Shown here piece after piece: positions 7,186-13,480 of a DNA stretch of 47,405 bases. The position numbers and the translations under genes were made by a program. Source of the stretch: Chloroflexota bacterium (GTDB taxonomy: Bacteria > Chloroflexota > UBA6077 > JACCZL01); the NCBI GenBank assembly GCA_020850535.1, contig JADZEM010000059.1, positions 1 through 47,405 on the forward strand, written 5' to 3'. How positions within the stretch are numbered: position 1 is the first letter of the stretch; each line of letters opens with the position of its first letter. A model generated the notes under the pieces. That model was not told the DNA's origin. It searched no databases and saw only the letters and a program-made list of their open reading frames with translations.

Positions 7186-8670
7186 GTGCCGTCGCTGATG
7201 CGCCTGCCGATCCGCCTGCGGATGGCGCTCTGGTTCGCTGCGCTGCTCTGGCTGCTGGTGGGCGCGATGAGCGTCTTCCTGCTCTCGGCGTTGGACGACG
7301 TCGTTCAGGAGCAGATCGATGCCGCCCTGCGATTGCGCGCCTCACGGGTCGAGCGGGAGATCACGACGGGCGACGATGACCGGCTCGACCCGCAGGACGT
7401 GCAGGCGAGTCTGCTCGACCTCGCCCCGTTCGAGGAGCTGTCTGCGCCGGGCATCTACGTGCAGGTGCGGGACATCCGTGGGGCCGTCATCGCGGCGTCC
7501 GCCAACCTGCCGCGCGACGAGCTGCCGGTGACGCAGGAACTGCTCGCGAGCGCGCTCCAGGACCGCGAGGCCTTCGAGACGGTCTCGGTCGGCAACGAAC
7601 AGGTACGCATCCTGGCGTGGCCGGTCGATACATCGGGGCCGGTCGTGGGTGTGGTGGTCGTTGGCCAGTCGTTGCGGCTGGTCGAGGTCACACGGCAGGG
7701 CGTCGAGCGGCTGGTGACCATCGCGGCGATTGTGGCGACGGTGGCTGCAGGCCTCGGCGGTTGGTGGTTGACCTCGCGGGCGCTGGGTCCGATGGCCGAC
7801 GTGACCCGCGTTGCCCGTGACATCGCGGCGACAGGGCGGTTCGAGCAGCGCATCGCGCGGCCGGCCGGCGACGACGAGGTTGGACAACTGGTTCAGACGT
7901 TCAACGAGATGCTGGCGCGGTTGGAGCGGATCTTCGCACTCCAGCGCGAGTTCCTGGCCGATGCCTCACACGAGCTGCGCGGCCCGCTGATGGTGATTCG
8001 CGGCAACCTCGACCTGCTTCGCCTTGGCATCCCCGAAGACGAGCGGCGCGACTGCGTCCGTGAGGCCGGTGAGGAGGTGGAGCGGCTCTCGCGGCTCGCC
8101 TCGGACCTCCTGTTCCTGGCGGCGACCGACGCTGCCGAGGTCGTCGAGCAACTGCCTGTTCGCCTCGATCAGGTGGTGGTTGGCGCCTGGGAGCGCGCCC
8201 GCCTGACCGACCACGGGCGGCACGAGATCGTGCTGGGCGAGAACCAGCCGAGCGAGGTCATCGGAGATCGGACCCGGCTCGATCAACTCGCCTGGAACCT
8301 GGTCGAGAACGCGCTGCGCTACACCCAGGCCGGTGGGCGGGTCGAGCTGTCGCTGACCCGGGCTGGAAATCAGGCGACGTTCGTTGTGCGCGACACCGGA
8401 TTGGGCATCGCCGCCGAGCATCTGCCGCGCATCTTCGAGCGCTTCTACCGCGTTGACAAGGCGCGCTCGCGGGGGAATGGCGGCACCGGGCTCGGACTGG
8501 CCATCGTCAAGCGCGTCGCGGAATCTCATCAAGGGCACGTCAGCGTCACCAGCGAGCCTGGGCGCGGGACGACATTCACCGTCACGCTCTACGTGCGCGC
8601 CGTTGCCGCCCAGCACGACGGGCCATCCGAGATTCGGCAGGCGTCCGCGGAACGGCAGGTGCGCGCCTGA
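7186..8670 (+). CDS. Membrane sensor histidine kinase
   Basis: The 494-residue protein has a first membrane helix at about 13-35, an extracytoplasmic sensor of roughly 140 residues, a second helix at about 176-198 and a HAMP linker. The HisKA dimerisation helix follows with phospho-acceptor His262 in FLADASHELRGPL. The ATPase domain has N-box LAWNLVENALRYT, G1 DTGLGIAAEHL and G2 GGTGLGLAIVKRV. The layout matches kinases paired with OmpR-type regulators. The start is GTG at 7186, three bases after the regulator stop; an in-frame ATG at 7198 is also possible. I recognise no motif in the sensor domain that would name its ligand. Confidence 0.94.
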   Translation: MPSLMRLPIRLRMALWFAALLWLLVGAMSVFLLSALDDVVQEQIDAALRLRASRVEREITTGDDDRLDPQDVQASLLDLAPFEELSAPGIYVQVRDIRGAVIAASANLPRDELPVTQELLASALQDREAFETVSVGNEQVRILAWPVDTSGPVVGVVVVGQSLRLVEVTRQGVERLVTIAAIVATVAAGLGGWWLTSRALGPMADVTRVARDIAATGRFEQRIARPAGDDEVGQLVQTFNEMLARLERIFALQREFLADASHELRGPLMVIRGNLDLLRLGIPEDERRDCVREAGEEVERLSRLASDLLFLAATDAAEVVEQLPVRLDQVVVGAWERARLTDHGRHEIVLGENQPSEVIGDRTRLDQLAWNLVENALRYTQAGGRVELSLTRAGNQATFVVRDTGLGIAAEHLPRIFERFYRVDKARSRGNGGTGLGLAIVKRVAESHQGHVSVTSEPGRGTTFTVTLYVRAVAAQHDGPSEIRQASAERQVRA

Positions 8671-8684
8671 TCTCCGTCCTCACA

Positions 8685-8704
8685 TTCATAGTTCTGTCAT
8701 CTTC
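8685..8704 (+). promoter_or_regulatory. Second copy of the 11-bp direct repeat, upstream of the Asp/Asn-repeat gene
   Basis: TTCAT (8685-8689) and GTCAT (8696-8700) are again 11 bases apart and followed by CTTCAA, matching the element at 6364-6386 in spacing and most bases. A further GTCAT lies at 8709-8713. The element sits about 70 bases before the GTG start of the repeat protein, a suitable position for an activator site. Confidence 0.5.
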
Positions 8705-8770
8705 AACGGTCATGCTGACCGCTCTCAGATTGTCGTCCTGGCCGCTCGGCGCCGCTGAAGGGAACCTCCC

Positions 8771-9316
8771 GTGACACGTCTCGACCTGATCCGCGCGTTC
8801 GTTGCCATGCTGATCGTCAGCACGGCCGTCCTGGTGCAGTTCATTCACGGGAGCAGCAGCCGCCCGGCAACTTCGTCTCAGCTCGACGCACAGGCAATCC
8901 TGCACCGCTTCGTACCCGAGCCGAGCCGCGTCGCACTGGCTGACAACGGCAGCGACAATGGCGACGAAGACGCCGACAACAGCGGTGCTGACAACAGCGG
9001 CGCCGACAACAGCGGTGCTGACAACGAGGATGCCGACAACAGCGGCGCCGACAACGAGGATGCCGACAACAGCGGTGCTGACAACGAGGACGCCGACAAC
9101 GAGGACGCCGACAACAGTGGGGCCGACAACGAGGACGCCGACAACGGCGGCGCTGACAACAGTGGGGCCGATAACGAGGATGCCGACAACAGCGGCTCCG
9201 ATAACGAAGACGCTGACAACAGCGGTGCCGATAACGAGGACGCCGACAACAGTGGGGCCGATAACGAAGACGCCGACAACAGTGGGGCCGATAACGAGGA
9301 CGCCGACAACAATTAG
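8771..9316 (+). CDS. Exported or membrane-anchored Asp/Asn-rich pentapeptide-repeat protein
   Basis: I do not recognise this 181-residue protein. Residues about 7-27 form a hydrophobic helix (LIRAFVAMLIVSTAVLVQFI) that could be a signal anchor; a linker of some 40 residues follows. The rest, from about residue 69, is 22 consecutive five-residue units of the form DN-SG-A or DN-ED-A, ending DNN. The tail has no Cys, no aromatic and no basic residue and is strongly negatively charged, so it may be disordered outside the membrane and able to bind cations. The GTG start has GAAGGGAA upstream. The gene directly follows the kinase and shares an operator-like motif with the regulator gene, which suggests it is a target of the two-component system. 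Antisense frames are open only because of the repeat. Confidence 0.72.
   Translation: MTRLDLIRAFVAMLIVSTAVLVQFIHGSSSRPATSSQLDAQAILHRFVPEPSRVALADNGSDNGDEDADNSGADNSGADNSGADNEDADNSGADNEDADNSGADNEDADNEDADNSGADNEDADNGGADNSGADNEDADNSGSDNEDADNSGADNEDADNSGADNEDADNSGADNEDADNN
8975..9310 (+). repeat. 15-bp in-frame tandem repeat
   Basis: About 22 units of 15 bases follow the pattern GACAACnnnGNNGCN and encode DN-xx-A. Two unit types, encoding SG-A and ED-A, alternate over much of the array, giving a 30-base higher-order period. Copy number can probably change by slippage or recombination without breaking the frame. Confidence 0.9.
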
Positions 9317-9347
9317 TGGCTCGGCAGGCGTGCATCGCAGGGTTGCT

Positions 9348-9505
9348 CGGTGCCCATCGTCAACCTGACAGCAGCGAGAAACGACCTCCCGTCCGTCATC
9401 CCGACCGCGGCGAGGAACGAGCGGAGTGGGGATCTTCTCCTTCTGTAGCGTGAGGAAGATCCCTCGACTTCGTTCGCACGCTCACGTCGCTCGGGATGAC
9501 GGGGG
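9348..9505. repeat. Palindromic intergenic repeat (family 2)
   Basis: The segment begins CGGTGCCCATCGTCA and contains two facing arms, CGTCATCCCGACCG and CTCGGGATGACGGG, with GGGATCTTC and GAAGATCCC inside. A related copy lies at 31283-31485 with the same order of motifs. There is no coding potential. Bases 9317-9801 otherwise hold only a strong hairpin at 9622-9659. Confidence 0.65.
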
Positions 9506-9621
9506 AAGCGTCGAGTGACCCGACCCGGTCGTTCACGACGGACAGGCCACGAGAATCAGTTGAGACTCTGCTGATCCCGTCCGGCCCCGCCTGACGCCCC
9601 GTGTGCCAGAATGGAAGCCCG

Positions 9622-9665
9622 AGCACGCCCCGCGCCTGCGAGCAGGCACGGGGCGTGCTTGTGTC
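9622..9665 (+). terminator. Strong intergenic hairpin, possible terminator
   Basis: The arms AGCACGCCCCGCGCCTGC (9622-9639) and GCAGGCACGGGGCGTGCT (9642-9659) pair at 17 of 18 positions, so the loop must open slightly. TTGTGTC follows, a weak T tract. It lies 300 bases after the repeat-protein gene, so what it would terminate is unclear. Confidence 0.4.
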
Positions 9666-9801
9666 ACCCGGGGTTGCGACACACGCGGAGCCGGTGCGGT
9701 GGATATGGGAGCGGGGAGCACGGCTGTGAGCGACGGCGGACCTTTCAAGGCGTCGGAAAGATCCGAGCGCGAGGTCGGGCGCCGCGCTCCCACGCCTCTG
9801 A

Positions 9802-10309
9802 GTGGAGCCGCCTTTCCTGGTCACCGTTGCGTTCAACGCTGACGTCGAGCAGCAGGCCGGGGCGTACGCCACCGGCCTGCTGGCGTTGATCACCTCGGCC
9901 ACCGTCACCGTGACGCTCTCGGCGCACCGTCGGGGGCAGCGGGCCGCCAGCGTCGCTTTCGGGCTGATCTCGTCGATCTTCATCTACAGGACCGTCGTCA
10001 CGATTGTTGGCCGCCCGGAGGGTTTGAAGATCGCTGCCCTGTTCATCGTAGCGCTTGTGGCGACCTCGGTCGTGTCGCACCTGCTGCGGCAGACCGAGCT
10101 ACGGGTGAAGCGCGTCATTCTGGACGAGACGGCGGTCAGCTTCATTCGGGCGGCGAAGCGCCAGCCGCTCCCACCTGATCGCTCACGACACCGACTGCCA
10201 GACGCCTGAAGAGTACGACTCGAAGGAGACGGAACAGCGCGAAGCACGACTGTCTGACGGCCCGTGGCCGCGCGGCACGTTCGGTGCAGAGGGATCGGCG
10301 ATGACGTGA
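9802..10309 (+). pseudogene. Relic of an APC-type amino acid permease
   Basis: The frame from GTG 9802 encodes FNADVEQQAGAYATGLLALI, then two more hydrophobic segments (about residues 50-68 and 77-92) and LRVKRVILDETAVSFIRAAK. This looks like the late membrane part and start of the cytoplasmic tail of long bacterial amino acid permeases. A stop codon lies directly upstream in frame, so about 350 N-terminal residues are missing. Near 10171 one extra base shifts the frame: the next frame continues with HLIAHDTDCQTPEEYDSKET, which resembles the expected continuation, up to a stop at 10307-10309. Truncation at both ends plus the frameshift indicates a decaying fragment. An alternative is a short real membrane protein of 135 residues ending at 10209. 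Confidence 0.55.
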
Positions 10310-10346
10310 CAGGGCGCGCCGCAGCGCCGCCGTGAGGGAACACCTG

Positions 10347-10526
10347 ATGATCGAACGACCGCGCACCGATCCAACAGAGCCTGGCGATCCTGACGATCTC
10401 GCAGACGATGTGGTGGACGAAGCCGAGCCGGTCACGCCTCCGCCGGCCGTCGAGCCGGCGGCCGGGCCGCCAACGTTGCCGCCCAGCGAACCGCCCAGCC
10501 CGGGCGTCGGCGGACTCCGGAACTGA
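10347..10526 (+). CDS. Small acidic, proline-rich hypothetical protein
   Basis: A 59-residue frame starts at ATG 10347 with GAGGG eight bases upstream. It is acidic in the first half (DPDDLADDVVDEAEP) and Pro-rich in the second, with no Cys or predicted membrane segment. I recognise no family. The ribosome site favours a real gene, but the composition could also arise by chance in GC-rich DNA. Confidence 0.4.
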   Translation: MIERPRTDPTEPGDPDDLADDVVDEAEPVTPPPAVEPAAGPPTLPPSEPPSPGVGGLRN

Positions 10527-10575
10527 CCGGTGAGAGGGTCGCGGTGAAGCTGCCCAAAGGGGGCACGTCTGGCTC

Positions 10576-10603
10576 TTGCAACTGGACTATCTCGTCATAA
10601 GAT
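10576..10603 (+). promoter_or_regulatory. Candidate promoter of a small RNA
   Basis: TTGCAA (10576-10581) and TAAGAT (10598-10603) are separated by 16 bases. The same -10 hexamer and spacing occur before the aconitase gene (24337-24364). Transcription would start near 10610 and run into a strong terminator within about 75 bases. Confidence 0.45.
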
Positions 10604-10609
10604 GATGGA

Positions 10610-10685
10610 GCCGTCGAGAGAGGTCAGCCTGCTCTCTCGCAGGAAGCGCAAGCGCCGGGGTGGCCCAACACCCCGGCGCTTTTTG
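10610..10685 (+). ncRNA. Candidate small RNA of about 75 nt
   Basis: Between the promoter-like sequence and the terminator at 10651-10685 there is no open reading frame. A perfect 8-bp hairpin, CGAGAGAG and CTCTCTCG (10615-10622 and 10632-10639), closes a nine-base loop GTCAGCCTG. The whole would fold into two stacked hairpins, typical of a bacterial small RNA. It could instead be a terminated leader of the YihY gene that starts at 10801. I recognise no known RNA family. Confidence 0.4.
10651..10685 (+). terminator. Strong Rho-independent terminator
   Basis: A 12-bp perfect stem, AGCGCCGGGGTG with CACCCCGGCGCT, closes the loop GCCCAA and is followed at once by TTTTTG. It excludes any start for the downstream membrane protein before about 10690. 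Confidence 0.88.
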
Positions 10686-10800
10686 TTGTGTCTCGGGGCC
10701 CCCACGTAGGCGCGGCCGGAGGCGGGCATGCAGCCTGCGTGTGTCGGCGGCAGAATCGGCCGGCAACGTCGATCAGGCCGCACCACCGACGAGGATGACC

Positions 10801-12135
10801 ATGGACACGCTCGCCGTACTCAGAGATCCCAAAGGCCTGCTCGCGCTGCTCAAGGAGACCTTCAACGACTGGAGCGAAGACAAGGCTGCGAACCTCGCTG
10901 CCGCCCTGGCCTACTACACGGCGTTCTCGATCGCGCCGTTGCTGCTGATCTCCATCGTCGTCGCCGGCCTGTTCTTCGGCCGCGAGGCGGCCCAAGGGCA
11001 GATCTTCGGGCAACTCGAGGGGCTGCTCGGGCCGGAGGCGGCAGGCGTGATCCAGACCAGCGTCGCCAACTCCCAGCAGTCGGGCGCCAGCACGCTGTCG
11101 GCCATCATTGGCGTCGTGACGCTGATCTGGTCGGCCTCGAGCCTCTTCGCGCAGTTGCAGGACGCGCTCAACACGATCTGGGAGGTGAAGCCAGATCCGC
11201 GGGCCGGCTGGCTGGCGTTCATCAAGCGCCGGTTCCTGTCGATGACGCTGGTCCTCGGCATTGCGTTCGTGCTGCTGGTGTCACTGGTCTTGAGCGCTGG
11301 CCTCGCAGCTGTCGGCGGGCTGCTCGGCAACGTGCTGCCCGGTGGAAACGTCTTCTGGCAGGCCGTCAACTTCGTGATCTCGTTCGCGCTGGTCACCGGT
11401 CTGTTCGCCGCCATCTACAAGGTGTTGCCAGACGCTACCATCAACTGGAGCGATGTCTGGATTGGCGCGGCATTCACCGCCTTCCTGTTCACGGCGGGCA
11501 AGCTCGTGATCGGCCTGTACCTGGGGCATGCCAGTATCGGCTCGACGTTCGGCGCAGCCGGCTCGCTGCTGGTCTTCCTGGTGTGGGTCTACTACTCGGC
11601 CCAGATCCTCTTCTTCGGCGCAGAGTTCACCCAGGTCTACGCCCGCAAGTACGGCTCGCGCATCGTGCCTGCGCCCGGCGCAGTGGCGCTTGACCCACAG
11701 GACCGGGCGCAGCAGGGCATCCCGCACGAGAACACAGCGCCGAAGCATGCCGCCGCTCGCGAGCGGCAGGAAGCACTTGCCGGCGCAGGAGCCGGCAGCC
11801 GCCGTGAGAACGGCAAGGCCGTGGCGCCAGACGGTCGGCCAAATGGTCGACCAAATGCTCGGGCCAACGGCTCAGCGTATCGGCGCGGCGCGGCGCGCGC
11901 CCCGGGCGACTACGCCACGACGAAGCACGCCCAGGCCCACCTGCGTCGGGGTGCGGGTGGCCCTGCTCCTGGGGGCAGCGGCGGTTCGAACGGCGCACCT
12001 GGCGCCGTCAAGAAGCTGCTCTGGGCCGGGCTGGTATCGGGATCGCTGGCCGTGGGAGCTGTGGCAGCCCGCCGGGCCAGCGCCGAGATCTGGCGCGGCG
12101 TCTTCCACCAGGAACCGCCCACCAGGAACGTCTGA
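10801..12135 (+). CDS. YihY/BrkB-family membrane protein with DUF4235-like tail
   Basis: The first 300 residues match the YihY/UPF0761 family (often misnamed ribonuclease BN): six membrane helices, the WSEDKAANLAAALAYYTAFS entry motif, LWSASSLFAQLQDALNTIWE and the YYSAQILFFGAEFTQVYARK end. The family's transport or other role is unresolved. A low-complexity stretch of about 100 residues follows, then a single hydrophobic helix (LLWAGLVSGSLAVGAVAARR) and EIWRGVFHQEPPT, which resembles small DUF4235 membrane proteins. The total of 444 residues is longer than the family norm because of this tail. The start is ATG 10801 with GAGGA upstream; earlier in-frame starts would overlap a terminator. Confidence 0.87.
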   Translation: MDTLAVLRDPKGLLALLKETFNDWSEDKAANLAAALAYYTAFSIAPLLLISIVVAGLFFGREAAQGQIFGQLEGLLGPEAAGVIQTSVANSQQSGASTLSAIIGVVTLIWSASSLFAQLQDALNTIWEVKPDPRAGWLAFIKRRFLSMTLVLGIAFVLLVSLVLSAGLAAVGGLLGNVLPGGNVFWQAVNFVISFALVTGLFAAIYKVLPDATINWSDVWIGAAFTAFLFTAGKLVIGLYLGHASIGSTFGAAGSLLVFLVWVYYSAQILFFGAEFTQVYARKYGSRIVPAPGAVALDPQDRAQQGIPHENTAPKHAAARERQEALAGAGAGSRRENGKAVAPDGRPNGRPNARANGSAYRRGAARAPGDYATTKHAQAHLRRGAGGPAPGGSGGSNGAPGAVKKLLWAGLVSGSLAVGAVAARRASAEIWRGVFHQEPPTRNV

Positions 12136-12343
12136 ATCAGAGCCATGGTGGAAGCCAGATGGCACGCCTCCGACGTAGCCGCACCCCCGGCCCGCACCTC
12201 CGTGCGTCATCCCGTCCGACAGGCCCGATGGATGCGCAGTGTCGTCCTGACGGCCTCGTGTTGGAACGCTCTCTGTACTGGAGCATTGACAGAAGCGCAG
12301 AACACGACGATGTGTCCACTCCAGCGCAGCATGAGGGACGACG

Positions 12344-12751
12344 ATGCGTCAGCAGCGAACGGTGATGATCGTGGAGGATGAGCCGGCCATTCGTGGGCTC
12401 CTGTCGATGACCCTGGAAGCCGAAGACTATCGGGTAGAGACGGCGGCCGATGGGCGCGAGGCCCTGGAACGGGTTCGACATCATCCGCCGGACGCGATCT
12501 TGCTCGATCTGGTGCTCCCTTACCTGGACGGACCGACACTCATTCGCACGCTCGACGACGACCCGTCGCTGCAGCAGATCCCCGTCGTCGCGGTTTCGGC
12601 GACGGAGCGCTACCCGGGTGTGGGCGAGCGCGGGGTGTACGCATTCCTGTCCAAGCCGTTCGACGTGGAGACGCTCCTGACCATCCTGGACGATGCGCTG
12701 GTCGAACATGAGGCGCGTCGTCTGGTCACGTTTGACGACCGCGTCGAGTAG
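12344..12751 (+). CDS. Single-domain response regulator (CheY-like)
   Basis: The 135-residue protein is a receiver domain alone: acidic pocket VEDEP (10-14), phospho-acceptor Asp55 in LLDLVLP, Thr/Ser position VVAVSAT and Lys104 in FLSKPF. There is no output domain, so it acts through protein contacts or in a phosphorelay. No kinase gene is adjacent. The ATG has GAGG at seven bases. The 208 bases before it contain TTGACA near 12284 but no convincing -10. Confidence 0.92.
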   Translation: MRQQRTVMIVEDEPAIRGLLSMTLEAEDYRVETAADGREALERVRHHPPDAILLDLVLPYLDGPTLIRTLDDDPSLQQIPVVAVSATERYPGVGERGVYAFLSKPFDVETLLTILDDALVEHEARRLVTFDDRVE

Positions 12752-12925
12752 GCAGGCGCGCCGAACCGGACGAGTGCCGCGTCACGGCGCACCGGTATGA
12801 AAAGTGCGTCAGGTCCGGTGGCCCGGCGACGCAGGAGATGCGTCGCCAGCGCCAGTGAGAGCCGCCCGTAGTCCGACATGCTGCCGGCAGCGTCGGACCG
12901 CCCGTCGTATCACGCACCGGAGCCG

Positions 12926-13480
12926 ATGATGCACCTCGTCTCGTTCCGCCTCAACGGCGAAGAACGGTCGCTGGCTGTGGAGCCGCGACGCACGCTGCTC
13001 GACGCGCTGCGCGTCGACCTTGCCCTCACCGGGACCAAGAAGGTCTGCGACATGGGCGACTGCGGCGCATGCACCATCCTCCTGGATGGGAAGGCCGTCT
13101 ACTCCTGCCTGACGCTCGCCGTCGACTGCGACGCCCGCTCGGTGACCACGGTCGAAGGGCTGGCAGACGGCGAGCACCTCGATCCCGTACAGCAGGCGTT
13201 CATCGACACGGACGCCTACCAGTGCGGCTTCTGCACACCGGGCCAGATCATGAGCATCGCCGCGCTGCTGGCGGAGTCGCACGTCCCCGACGAGACCGAG
13301 ATCCGTCGGGCGGTGAGCGGCAACCTCTGCCGCTGCGGGGCCTACCAGAACATCGTCAAGGCCGGGCAGCGCGCCGTGGAGCTCATGGTTGACGCACGCG
13401 CGAGCCGTAAGGCTGGCGGCTCGGACGAGTCGACGAACGGGCATGTGTTGCCCGACGTGGCAAAGGCAGGGGTCCGATGA
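12926..13480 (+). CDS. Molybdenum hydroxylase, small [2Fe-2S] subunit
   Basis: This subunit passes electrons from the molybdenum centre to FAD. The 184-residue protein has a plant-ferredoxin domain with [15 protein letters not shown] plus YSC for the first cluster, and a four-helix domain with [13 protein letters not shown] and [10 protein letters not shown] for the second. There is no Tat signal, so the complex should be cytoplasmic, unlike E. coli PaoA. ATG 12926 and 12929 are both possible; GGAG lies a few bases upstream. Its stop overlaps the next start as ATGA. The order in the operon is [2Fe-2S], Mo, FAD. Confidence 0.93.
   Translation: MMHLVSFRLNGEERSLAVEPRRTLLDALRVDLALTGTKKVCDMGDCGACTILLDGKAVYSCLTLAVDCDARSVTTVEGLADGEHLDPVQQAFIDTDAYQCGFCTPGQIMSIAALLAESHVPDETEIRRAVSGNLCRCGAYQNIVKAGQRAVELMVDARASRKAGGSDESTNGHVLPDVAKAGVR

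Noticed and set aside
8975-9310. Possible CRISPR array
   Set aside because: The repeats are 15 bases without spacers and lie in a coding frame.
8975-9310. Pentapeptide-repeat (A(D/N)Lxx) beta helix
   Set aside because: The central hydrophobic residue needed for the helix core is Asn in every unit.
8878-9312. Antisense frame encoding a Leu-Ser-Ala repeat
   Set aside because: It is a by-product of the 15-bp tandem repeat; the plus strand has the start signal, anchor helix and upstream motif.
12278-12310. TTGACA promoter before the single-domain response regulator
   Set aside because: No acceptable -10 element follows at 16-18 bases.
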